A stretch of DNA of 20,608 nt from a virus: positions 1 to 20,608 of the IMG/VR virus record IMGVR_UViG_3300007960_000265. One strand, written 5' to 3'. Under the pieces are notes generated by a model. The model did not search any database and was not told where the DNA came from. It saw nothing but the letters and a program-made list of their open reading frames with translations. This document shows positions 1 to 5,964 of the stretch, piece after piece. Positions within the stretch are counted from its first letter, which is position 1. Each line of letters starts with the position of its first letter. Both the position numbers and the translations under genes were made by a program.

Positions 1-27
1 CTCTTGAATGAGGAGACAAGCAAGTGA
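1..27 (+). CDS. Possible 3' end of an upstream gene (partial)
   Basis: Frame 1 is open from the window edge and ends at TGA 25-27, giving a tail ending in LLNEETSK. The stop overlaps the next gene's GTG start in a GTGA arrangement, the coupling seen repeatedly in this window. The other frames stop even earlier (TGA 5-7 and TGA 9-11), so the upstream gene could instead end at 11. Too little is present to identify it. Confidence 0.35.
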   Translation, partial: LLNEETSK

Positions 28-209
28 CTAACAATCAATCTATCTTCATCTCTGAGGCAGGTGCATACCGTGCGCTTGCTGGTGTCATCCTGTCACGTGG
101 GCATGACATGGATCGTGGCTTGAAGCGTGGGAAAATTCGTCGCGTATTCCGTCGTGGGTGCTTCATGGGGTATGGCGTGGTGTATGAAGGGAAGGTGCTT
201 AGTGATTAA
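24..209 (+). CDS. Small basic hypothetical protein, 61 aa
   Basis: GTG start preceded by the Shine-Dalgarno AGGAG at 11-15. The product has an alanine/glycine-rich first half and a strongly basic centre (RGLKRGKIRRVFRRG, about residues 31-45), which could suggest nucleic-acid contact, but no family is recognised. It is the first of a run of short co-directional genes, and its TAA stop overlaps the next gene's start by 8 nt, consistent with translational coupling. No signal peptide or membrane segment is seen. Function unknown. Confidence 0.6.
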   Translation: MTNNQSIFISEAGAYRALAGVILSRGHDMDRGLKRGKIRRVFRRGCFMGYGVVYEGKVLSD

Positions 210-375
210 GTTAGGGGAACGTGACGGCTATACTCTTGTGTGGTTTGCCACTAAAGAGGAAGCCTTGCAGTTTAATCAAGAGTCCTATGCCTACAACCAT
301 TTTCTCACAGAGGAACAGGGTGGGTATGTCTGGAATATGGACTGGATAGGTGATGAAGGAGATTACCATGTTTAA
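202..375 (+). CDS. Small acidic hypothetical protein, 57 aa
   Basis: I chose GTG 202 (MIKLGERDGYTLVWFATKEE...) because GAAGGGAAGG lies just upstream at 187-195. The frame is open further back to an ATG at 127, but that upstream part overlaps the preceding gene and reads as its shadow. The product is acidic and rich in aromatic residues, with a tryptophan/tyrosine-rich end (GGYVWNMDWIGDEGDYHV). It overlaps the next ATG (368) by 8 nt. No family recognised. Confidence 0.55.
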   Translation: MIKLGERDGYTLVWFATKEEALQFNQESYAYNHFLTEEQGGYVWNMDWIGDEGDYHV

Positions 376-529
376 CGAAGAATTCGAAATCAACCTGTAC
401 GCTATGCTCGTGGGTTGTGGTCAATACTCTACTGACTCAAGTGACGTGATGGATCAGGAGTGTGAAGAGTATGTGGAAGGCATCAACATGGACACCGTGA
501 TAGGTGCAATGCGTGAGGAATGGACATGA
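368..529 (+). CDS. Small acidic hypothetical protein, 53 aa
   Basis: ATG 368 follows a GAAGGAGA Shine-Dalgarno at 356-363 and overlaps the preceding stop. It ends at TGA 527-529, which overlaps the next ATG in an ATGA junction. The product (MFNEEFEINLYAMLVG...) is very acidic, with a run DVMDQECEEYVEG in the middle and two cysteines. Length and charge resemble the many small early accessory proteins of phages. No family recognised. Confidence 0.5.
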   Translation: MFNEEFEINLYAMLVGCGQYSTDSSDVMDQECEEYVEGINMDTVIGAMREEWT

Positions 530-699
530 AAGTATATCTTTTCATTATGAGCCTGTGGAACCCATCTACTGATGTGTATGATGATTACCTGCTGGACTAT
601 AACTTGAGTGCACAGGACTGCATCGAAATGCTTAATGACTTTGCAGTATCGCACAATCCCAATGTGTCATTCACTTGCGTGGCTCAGGCTGATGAGTGA
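526..699 (+). CDS. Small hypothetical protein, 57 aa
   Basis: ATG 526 overlaps the upstream TGA (ATGA), so translation is probably coupled; GAGGAA lies just upstream inside the preceding gene. The product starts MKVYLFIMSLWNPSTDVYDD and continues through an amphipathic stretch to CVAQADE. The opening MKVYLFIMSLW is hydrophobic, but the acidic sequence that follows argues against a signal peptide. It resembles a small globular alpha/beta protein. No family recognised. Confidence 0.5.
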   Translation: MKVYLFIMSLWNPSTDVYDDYLLDYNLSAQDCIEMLNDFAVSHNPNVSFTCVAQADE

Positions 700-703
700 C
701 GAC

Positions 704-766
704 ATGAAATATCTCTTGGGCACCATTGGTTTGGTGTTCATCTTACTCGTGGCAAATATCAACTGA
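704..766 (+). CDS. Putative 20-aa single-span membrane peptide
   Basis: This tiny frame reads MKYLLGTIGLVFILLVANIN: one lysine near the start and then an almost uninterrupted hydrophobic run long enough to cross a membrane. It lies in the only gap between genes ending at 699 and starting at 780, is followed at once by the next gene's Shine-Dalgarno, and is out of frame with both. The ribosome-binding site is weak (GATGAG at 691-696). It may be a true micro-peptide or chance; a similar 22-codon peptide occurs at 16026. Confidence 0.4.
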   Translation: MKYLLGTIGLVFILLVANIN

Positions 767-779
767 AAGGAGAACTAAC

Positions 780-992
780 ATGAGTGAAATACTGACGTGG
801 GTTGTTAACAAACACCACAAAGGAAACATAAACGTGACGTGGGTTGTGACCACTGGCGGGTGTACCCCTGAGTTGATAGGTGTACCCGCTCGCATCCGCG
901 AAGTTGATGACGACACAGGGGAATACGTACTGGACTTCCTTGATGGCTCGTCAGAGCGGGTGAACCCTGACTGGATTGAAATTCTTGACTGA
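780..992 (+). CDS. Small hypothetical protein with an SH3-like look, 70 aa
   Basis: The start is ATG 780, preceded by AAAGGAGAACTAAC, although the frame is open further upstream. The product (MSEILTWVVNKHHKGNINV...) has short beta-prone strands with VPARIREVDDDTGEYVLDFLDGSSERVNPDWIEI-type spacing, shown here only in part: residues about 35-70 look like a small beta-barrel (KOW/SH3-like) in which a conserved VNPDWI forms the last strand. That fold reading is by eye. The neighbouring 661-residue protein also carries SH3-like repeats. Confidence 0.6.
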   Translation: MSEILTWVVNKHHKGNINVTWVVTTGGCTPELIGVPARIREVDDDTGEYVLDFLDGSSERVNPDWIEILD

Positions 993-1005
993 GAAAGGAA
1001 CTAAC

Positions 1006-1182
1006 ATGATTACTATCAAACTCGGTGACGTGCGTGTATGCCCTAAGCCTGACAATATGCAGAAGCATAGCACAATTACCACACTCATAGCAGAAAATCC
1101 CTATCGGCGTATTCATGCAGAGGATGGGAAGCTGTTTGTACTTGTGCATGGGGTACCAACTGAAGTACAATTCGTAGCATAA
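1006..1182 (+). CDS. Small hypothetical protein, 58 aa
   Basis: ATG 1006 is preceded by GAAAGGAACTAAC, nearly the same leader as the gene before it, so I prefer it to the upstream in-frame start at 976, which lies inside the previous gene. The product (MITIKLGDVRVCPKPDNMQ...) has beta-prone ends, a basic middle (NPYRRIHAEDGK) and one cysteine. It ends at TAA 1180-1182, where the next Shine-Dalgarno begins. No family recognised. Confidence 0.55.
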   Translation: MITIKLGDVRVCPKPDNMQKHSTITTLIAENPYRRIHAEDGKLFVLVHGVPTEVQFVA

Positions 1183-1194
1183 AGGAGACTCACG

Positions 1195-1575
1195 ATGGAC
1201 TATGTTATCTTCACTTACGACAAGAACTCTGACATTCACATGGGTGCAAGGTTCTACAGGCATATCGACACCCTACGTGCAATGGGTAAACTCAAGGGTA
1301 AGATCATCAAGACGTTTGGCATGTACGATGGGGTAATTGAGGATAGTTTCATTGCCCATCGTGAGGACTTCTACAACCATATCTTAAACTCTGGATACGT
1401 GAGTGAGCAAGAATCTTTCTTGATGGTACCTGAGGACCAGAGACAACCTGTATGGCTGGAGTATCAAAGGAGTGGTGTGACTGAGATGTTGGGACGTATG
1501 CAGTCCTCTACTGAAATGCCTATGACCTTAGGTTGGACCTACCGCCCTGATCTTAAACTCTACTTCTATGTGTAA
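1195..1575 (+). CDS. Hypothetical protein, 126 aa
   Basis: A good Shine-Dalgarno (AAAGGAGA, 1182-1189) precedes ATG 1195. The product starts MDYVIFTYDKNSDIHMGARF and contains many aromatic residues and methionines, with two adjoining hydrophilic helical stretches (about 60-95) and the ending RPDLKLYFYV. The central GMYDGVIEDSFIA and the strand-like ends suggest a compact alpha/beta fold. No motif or family recognised. It is the last gene before the large multidomain protein, 11 nt downstream. Confidence 0.7.
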   Translation: MDYVIFTYDKNSDIHMGARFYRHIDTLRAMGKLKGKIIKTFGMYDGVIEDSFIAHREDFYNHILNSGYVSEQESFLMVPEDQRQPVWLEYQRSGVTEMLGRMQSSTEMPMTLGWTYRPDLKLYFYV

Positions 1576-1586
1576 GGAGAACTAAC

Positions 1587-3572
1587 ATGTCTTTTCAAAT
1601 CGGTGATCGTGTTCGTGACAATGGTGGCTATCCTTCATGTAATGGTGGCCGTATAGGCACTATCATAAGGCAATATGCGGCAGGTTGGTTAGTTGAGTTT
1701 AGTAATGGTACAGATTGGTACTACCAAGAACATGAGATGATTAAGTTGGAGGAAGAAATGGAACAGGAATATATCCCTGAGGTTGGTGACGTTGTTAAGC
1801 TCAAGTCTGGTAATGTGTTCTCAAGTGGTCATGAGACTGCCGTGATCCGTCATATTGACAAATCTTCATGGGGAGAGACACGTTGTTGGTTCAAAGGCTT
1901 AGGTACATGGTCTACAACCTATAGTCTAATCAAGGCAGGTGTGGAGGAGGTAAAGAAAGTGCAAACTAAATTCAAAGTTGGTGATACTGTGTGGATGTAC
2001 CACGGATACCATACATCTGTACCAGTCTACAAAGTTATAGAGACACGTGATGGTTTATGGGGCAATACGGACTACAGACTGGATGGTTATCCCTACTGGA
2101 CTGGTGAAGACAGCCTGCGAGAGTACAACCCAGAAGAAAGCAACCCTTTGTGTGTGGATGACTTTGTTACCACTGACTCTCAAACTGTACCGATGAAGGT
2201 GCTTAGTACCTCTGGCCCTTTCATCAAAACTCACAACAATGGTTGGTCGCATCACTCCACATACACCAAGTATGAACCGTGTGAGGCTGTACTCAAGTGG
2301 GGTGGATTCAAGTACACAACTGAAGATGCTTACTCAGGTCTTATCGACTTCCTGCCTCAGAGTGTAGCTAAGTTCTGCTATGACCCACAGATCAAGGTAG
2401 AGGGTGACAAGCTCAAGGTGTCCCTGTACCAGAACCGTGTTGATTGGGAGCGTGGCCGTAGGACTGTACTCAAGGTTGGTCGTGCAGTACGTATGGTATA
2501 CCCACACTTCACTGACAAAGAAGTCCAGACATGGGTGGACAAGATCAATCACAAGTTCTCACCACGTAACTACACCTTACATACAGGCACAAGCGCAGAA
2601 GACTTTGTTCATGCCTACACACACAAGCAATCACCCTATGAGAACCCACGTACTACATCTAGTAGGAAGTGCCTTGCGGATAGCTGTATGCGGTATGACT
2701 TCGTGGGTAATGAGGGTTTCGATTGGCATCCTGTAGAAGCATATGCCTCTGGTGACTTCATGATTGTGTGGACCGAGGATGATGATGGTCGTATTGGTTC
2801 TCGTGCTGTAGTCTCTGTTCATGGTGACAAGTGGGTTGCTGGTCCTGTCTATGGTGTCTGTGAGAAATCTCTTGACATGATCGAAGAGTATATCACCAGT
2901 CACGATGGGTACTTGTTCAAAGACAATAAGTACTGGACAGGTGCCCGTGTATGCAAGCTAAATGATGGTTGTAATCGTTATGTAGGCCCACACTTCGACA
3001 GTGGTGAGTACCTTCGTGATGATGGTAAGTTCTTTGTTGTTGACCCGAATGGTTCCATTGGTACATCAGACCACCAAGGTTACTTCGAGTATGATAACCG
3101 TTCAATGTGCTATGCCTGTGACTGCCGTGAACACTCTGATTATATGCTGCACAGTGAAGATGGTCATGCCTACTGCGAGGGTTGCTACCATGAGCGTTTC
3201 ACCTTCTGCGAGGAAGATAACTGTGAGATCAACGCAGATGATGCAGTGTATGTGGCCTTCAAGAGGTCTTACGGTACAGGTTACATGACAGTACATTCTG
3301 ACTATGCCGTACAGTGCTCTTATTCTCACGAGTGGTGGCATATCAATGACATCGTAGAAGACTACCACGGTGATCCAGTGTCACCAGAGTACGCTTATGG
3401 TAACCTGTCAGTGTGTGAATCCTCAGGAAAATGGTGTGAAGCTGACGAAACTGTTGTTGTAAGTGTTGACAACGAGCAACAGGTATGGCATAAAGATGAA
3501 CTGTCTGATGATTACGTAGAGTCAGATGGTGTCTACTATCTCAAAGAAGAATTAGAAAAGGGGGCAGCGTAA
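1587..3572 (+). CDS. Large SH3-repeat / shared-module / Cys-rich protein, 661 aa, function unknown
   Basis: The start is supported by TAAGGAGAACTAAC upstream of ATG 1587. Three zones can be read. Residues 3-55, 63-118, 128-181 and perhaps 188-231 look like tandem SH3/KOW-like barrels, three with a 'GD.V' opening (IGDRV, VGDVV, VGDTV). Residues about 298-473 match the protein at 8043-8999: GRAVRMVYPHF / GKAFRKIFNNF, DSCM / NSCM, HPVEAYASGDF / HPAYAYGSGDF, PHFDSG / PYVDSG, with almost constant spacing. Residues 508-546 have paired cysteines (C508, C511, C513, C530, C533, C541, C546) that could hold zinc; C577, C610 and C617 follow. It is the largest protein in the window. The domains suggest binding to nucleic acid or a host complex, but no enzyme motif is seen. 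Confidence 0.85.
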   Translation: MSFQIGDRVRDNGGYPSCNGGRIGTIIRQYAAGWLVEFSNGTDWYYQEHEMIKLEEEMEQEYIPEVGDVVKLKSGNVFSSGHETAVIRHIDKSSWGETRCWFKGLGTWSTTYSLIKAGVEEVKKVQTKFKVGDTVWMYHGYHTSVPVYKVIETRDGLWGNTDYRLDGYPYWTGEDSLREYNPEESNPLCVDDFVTTDSQTVPMKVLSTSGPFIKTHNNGWSHHSTYTKYEPCEAVLKWGGFKYTTEDAYSGLIDFLPQSVAKFCYDPQIKVEGDKLKVSLYQNRVDWERGRRTVLKVGRAVRMVYPHFTDKEVQTWVDKINHKFSPRNYTLHTGTSAEDFVHAYTHKQSPYENPRTTSSRKCLADSCMRYDFVGNEGFDWHPVEAYASGDFMIVWTEDDDGRIGSRAVVSVHGDKWVAGPVYGVCEKSLDMIEEYITSHDGYLFKDNKYWTGARVCKLNDGCNRYVGPHFDSGEYLRDDGKFFVVDPNGSIGTSDHQGYFEYDNRSMCYACDCREHSDYMLHSEDGHAYCEGCYHERFTFCEEDNCEINADDAVYVAFKRSYGTGYMTVHSDYAVQCSYSHEWWHINDIVEDYHGDPVSPEYAYGNLSVCESSGKWCEADETVVVSVDNEQQVWHKDELSDDYVESDGVYYLKEELEKGAA

Positions 3573-4574
3573 ATGTCGTATGCCAATCAACCCGTAAGGG
3601 AACTTAAGACTATGGGAGATACAGAACTCCTACTTTCAATGATGTCGTACAAGAGACCAGAAGGTACGATGACACAAAAGATATTCTGTGAGAGGTTCTT
3701 GTATCCTGTCATGGGTGAGCCTGATCGTGATGGCAACTACATCCATGTGGTGTACAATGATGATGGTTCCGCACCTAATATCTGTTTCACTGCGCATCAT
3801 GATACCGTGCACAAGACAGAAGGTATGCAGAAAGTATTGTATGATCCACACCTAGACGTTGCATACATTGACCATAACGAGTGCTTAGGTGCTGATTGTA
3901 CCACAGGTATCTTCCTAGTGCTGCGTATGATTGAGGCCAAGGTACCCGGTATCTACGTTGTTCATGCTGGTGAAGAGATTGGTTGTGTGGGTTCTACTGC
4001 ACTAGTACGTGACTATCCCTCATGGCTCAGGAACACTGATGCAGTCATTAGTTTCGACAGGTATGGTACCAAGTCAGTCATCACACACCAAATGGGACGC
4101 CGTACAGCCTCGGAGAGCTTCGCTGAGAGCCTTGCTGAGGTCTTGGGTATGCCTAACCTACTGCCTGACCCTGATGGCTCTTACACGGACTCTAATGAGT
4201 ATATAGATGTTGTAGGTGAGTGTACTAATATATCCGTAGGTTACTACTCTCAACACACCAAGAAAGAGTACCAAGACGTAGGCTATGCAATCGAACTCAA
4301 GGATGCACTAATCACTGCTGACTGGTCCAAGCTACGGTTTGAACGTCTTGCTGGTAGCCTTGAGTATGATGGTTACTATGGTGGGTACTCAGGGCGTGGA
4401 TGGAAATCTTATAACAGACCTGCTGAAGATGACACAGCTTATGCGAACATTGCTGAGTTGATCTATGACAAGCCAGATGAGGTTGCTGCACTACTTGAGG
4501 CATGGGGTTTTGATGTTGCTGACCTTGAAGACGGCATAGAACAACTAACAGACTATTCGGAGATACCCTTCTGA
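3573..4574 (+). CDS. Metallopeptidase of the M20/M28/M42 type (clan MH), 333 aa
   Basis: The ligand pattern of two-zinc exopeptidases is complete: HxD in TAHHDTVH (H75, D77), bridging Asp in CLGADCTTG (D108), catalytic/ligand Glu pair in HAGEEIGCVGS (E134, E135), SFDRYGT (D162) and a late His in YYSQHTKKE (H228). Peptidase T-like and M42 enzymes share these blocks. The family usually removes N-terminal residues or acyl groups from peptides; the substrate is unknown. After about residue 265 comes a Tyr/Gly-rich linker (YDGYYGGYSGRGW) and an acidic helical tail ending DYSEIPF, similar to the SSB tip at 13638. GGGGGCAGC precedes ATG 3573, which abuts the previous stop. No signal peptide, so probably cytoplasmic. 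Confidence 0.85.
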   Translation: MSYANQPVRELKTMGDTELLLSMMSYKRPEGTMTQKIFCERFLYPVMGEPDRDGNYIHVVYNDDGSAPNICFTAHHDTVHKTEGMQKVLYDPHLDVAYIDHNECLGADCTTGIFLVLRMIEAKVPGIYVVHAGEEIGCVGSTALVRDYPSWLRNTDAVISFDRYGTKSVITHQMGRRTASESFAESLAEVLGMPNLLPDPDGSYTDSNEYIDVVGECTNISVGYYSQHTKKEYQDVGYAIELKDALITADWSKLRFERLAGSLEYDGYYGGYSGRGWKSYNRPAEDDTAYANIAELIYDKPDEVAALLEAWGFDVADLEDGIEQLTDYSEIPF

Positions 4575-4750
4575 TGCAGTACAGTGTGAGAGAATATGAC
4601 GAGAACTTCAAGATGCGTGAGTACATCGTGAACAAGATAACTGACGTACCACACAGGCAGGATTGCAAGTACGTAGTTAGGGAAGTGAAGAGTGCTTGTG
4701 ATGGTCATTTAGAGTTTGGAGATATAATAGACTGCTACACCCACCACTAG
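4574..4750 (+). CDS. Small hypothetical protein, 58 aa
   Basis: ATG 4574 shares one base with the peptidase stop (TGATG), implying coupled translation. The product (MQYSVREYDENFKMREYIV...) is charged, with an early basic helix, two cysteines in the second half (SACDGHLEFGDIIDCYTHH) and a His-His end. It is the last gene of the first cluster, directly before the structured intergenic region. No family recognised. Confidence 0.55.
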   Translation: MQYSVREYDENFKMREYIVNKITDVPHRQDCKYVVREVKSACDGHLEFGDIIDCYTHH

Positions 4751-4757
4751 AATAGCC

Positions 4758-4838
4758 CTGAGAGGCGCTGAGAGGCTGGCTACAGTGCGATCTTGCCTAG
4801 TTCCTAGGGTACCCTACCTGAAGACACTAGATCGCACT
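4758..4838 (+). repeat. Structured intergenic element: tandem repeat, inverted repeat and 12-bp palindrome
   Basis: CTGAGAGGC occurs twice (4758-4766 and 4768-4776). AGTGCGATCT (4784-4793) is a perfect inverted copy of AGATCGCACT (4829-4838). AGT (4799-4801) can extend the pairing with ACT (4826-4828). The loop contains the perfect palindrome TAGGGTACCCTA (4805-4816). No T-run follows, so a rho-independent terminator on this strand is unlikely. It sits in the 116-nt gap before the gene at 4867 and could be a protein-binding site, a cruciform or a 5'-leader structure. Confidence 0.6.
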
Positions 4839-4866
4839 CCTGACGCAATACAGAGAAGGAAAAGTT

Positions 4867-5043
4867 ATGAACAAAGTTGGTGGATATTATTTGAATGATG
4901 GTGAGGTGCTCAGGGTTAGTGCTGGTGACTTGATTTTCTATGTTGATGATGAACAAAAATATGGAGAAGCTATGGACTACATAAGGTCTCGTGATATGCA
5001 ACTTAACATTATTGAAGTGGTCAGTATGGATGAGTTGATTTAG
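4867..5043 (+). CDS. Small hypothetical protein, 58 aa
   Basis: ATG 4867 is preceded by GAGAAGGAAAA (4852-4862). The product (MNKVGGYYLNDGEVLRVSAG...) is acidic and reads as a small beta strand region followed by an amphipathic helix (QKYGEAMDYIRSRDM) and a final strand; it ends at TAG 5041. It stands alone between two structured intergenic elements, so it may be separately transcribed. No family recognised. Confidence 0.6.
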   Translation: MNKVGGYYLNDGEVLRVSAGDLIFYVDDEQKYGEAMDYIRSRDMQLNIIEVVSMDELI

Positions 5044-5047
5044 GGGG

Positions 5048-5076
5048 TTGACAGGTTGAATGACTTAAGCTACCCT
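5048..5076 (+). promoter_or_regulatory. Weak sigma70-like promoter candidate
   Basis: TTGACA (5048-5053) is a perfect -35 hexamer. Seventeen bases downstream, TACCCT (5071-5076) matches TATAAT at only three positions; TATCTA a few bases later is an alternative. A promoter here would read into the palindrome and the gene at 5230. Given the poor -10, this is tentative. Confidence 0.3.
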
Positions 5077-5082
5077 ATCTAT

Positions 5083-5178
5083 TACTAATGTATATACATA
5101 GGTAATACTTAAGGTTCTTAATATCTTCTTAGAAGATAAATAAAATACATAAGTATTACTTAAGTATATACATTAGTA
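5083..5178 (+). repeat. 96-bp AT-rich interrupted palindrome with ACTTAAG repeats (candidate origin or operator)
   Basis: TACTAATGTATATAC (5083-5097) is a perfect inverted copy of GTATATACATTAGTA (5164-5178). Inside it, GTAATACTTA (5102-5111) pairs with TAAGTATTAC (5150-5159) about exactly the same centre (5130.5), and ATCTTC-TTA-GAAGAT (5123-5137) forms a central hairpin one half-base off. ACTTAAG also occurs four times as a direct repeat (5063, 5107, 5158, 5191). The whole gap between genes at 5043 and 5230 is AT-rich and otherwise empty. No trailing T-run supports a terminator. Confidence 0.7.
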
Positions 5179-5229
5179 TTCTTACGTAGTACTTAAGTTT
5201 AAGATTTCAAGACCATGAAAGGAAAAAAT

Positions 5230-5412
5230 ATGATCTGCTACAAAGACAAGACTTTTTGTTCATCTGACTGTGTGAACACGCAATGCTTTAGGTACTTCAG
5301 CCCTGAGGACCGTGAAGGCTCACACAAGTGGGCGGAATCCTTGGGTAAAGACTATGCACCTATTGCTTGGTCAGACTATTCTGGTTCATGCCCTCTGTAC
5401 AAGAGTCCTTAA
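5230..5412 (+). CDS. Small Cys-rich, possibly zinc-binding protein, 60 aa
   Basis: ATG 5230 is preferred to ATG 5215 because AAAGGAAAAA (5218-5227) is a good Shine-Dalgarno for it. Five cysteines lie in CYKDKTFCSSDCVNTQCFRY and the closing WSDYSGSCPLYKS. This general layout, an N-terminal cysteine cluster with a late 'D.S..CP.Y', is familiar from small phage hypothetical proteins, and a structural zinc is plausible. No enzymatic motif. It follows the large palindrome directly. Confidence 0.65.
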   Translation: MICYKDKTFCSSDCVNTQCFRYFSPEDREGSHKWAESLGKDYAPIAWSDYSGSCPLYKSP

Positions 5413-5459
5413 AGGGACAAAGTGCTATAGGAACCTGTCACAATTCGGGAGACCTTAAG

Positions 5460-5861
5460 ATGAGACTACTAACCCTTCTTTTCATATCAACAACTACTGT
5501 GACAAATGCTCAAGACATAACCCAATGCCCACCAGAACCTGAACCTCAAGAGAATGTTCTTGTGTATCGAGACTTGACTGGAGCTTGTGATCCTAGTACC
5601 ATAACACTTTCAGAACCCAAAGCAGATGGTGCAGTTGCTACAGTGACATTCAAGAACACTCCTGTTCATGGCCCACAGCATAGCGGTATTGATAGTCTTT
5701 ATCTTGATGGTTTTAGAGTTGATATAAATTTTACGTGGACAAGTGGTGACGATGTTGTTACTATTGTTCCTCCAGATGGTTACTACGCTGACCCAAGTGA
5801 AGTGAGTGTACCTGAAGGACAAACACAAGAGTATCACATCTACAGGTACTTAGGTATGTAG
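5460..5861 (+). CDS. Predicted secreted (periplasmic) protein, 133 aa
   Basis: ATG 5460 follows CGGGAGACC (5447-5455). The N-terminus is a clear Sec-type signal peptide: MRL, then LLTLLFISTTTVT, then NAQD with likely cleavage after NA at residue 17. The mature part is rich in Pro, Asp, Thr and Val, with strand-like segments and the phrase VPEGQTQEYHIYRYLGM at the end, suggesting a small beta-sandwich. There is no lipobox or transmembrane anchor. Roles in superinfection exclusion or envelope modification are possible but unsupported. A tRNA gene follows 10 nt later. Confidence 0.65.
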   Translation: MRLLTLLFISTTTVTNAQDITQCPPEPEPQENVLVYRDLTGACDPSTITLSEPKADGAVATVTFKNTPVHGPQHSGIDSLYLDGFRVDINFTWTSGDDVVTIVPPDGYYADPSEVSVPEGQTQEYHIYRYLGM

Positions 5862-5871
5862 GTTAATTATT

Positions 5872-5946
5872 GGTCCTATGGTGTAATGGATAACATACGC
5901 GTCTTCTAAACGCTTGATTCTGGTTCGAATCCAGATAGGACCGCCA
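5872..5946 (+). tRNA. tRNA-Arg (anticodon UCU), CCA encoded
   Basis: The cloverleaf can be drawn. Acceptor GGTCCTA pairs with TAGGACC (5936-5942), followed by discriminator G and encoded CCA. The D stem is GTGT/ACAT. The anticodon stem has four good pairs (GCGT/ACGC) around loop CTTCTAA, placing TCT at 34-36. The T arm is TCTGG-TTCGAAT-CCAGA. It would read AGA, and AGG by wobble. The fifth anticodon-stem pair is a C-T mismatch. Confidence 0.93.
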
Positions 5947-5964
5947 TCAAACAAAGGATAACAC

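Noticed and set aside
526-560. Signal peptide on the 57-residue protein
   Set aside because: The hydrophobic stretch MKVYLFIMSLW is short and followed by Asn/Asp/Tyr-rich sequence without a cleavage site.
805-1263. 152-codon open frame on the - strand
   Set aside because: It lies antisense across three well-supported + strand genes with their own ribosome-binding sites, shows no recognisable protein pattern, and no - strand gene is supported anywhere in the window.
4784-4838. Rho-independent terminator
   Set aside because: The arms pair well, but there is a 35-nt loop and no T-tract after the second arm.
5063-5197. CRISPR array based on the repeated ACTTAAG
   Set aside because: The repeats are only 7 bp and palindromic at the core, spacers are uneven, and no cas operon is present; the Cas4-like gene is a phage nuclease with an SSB neighbour.
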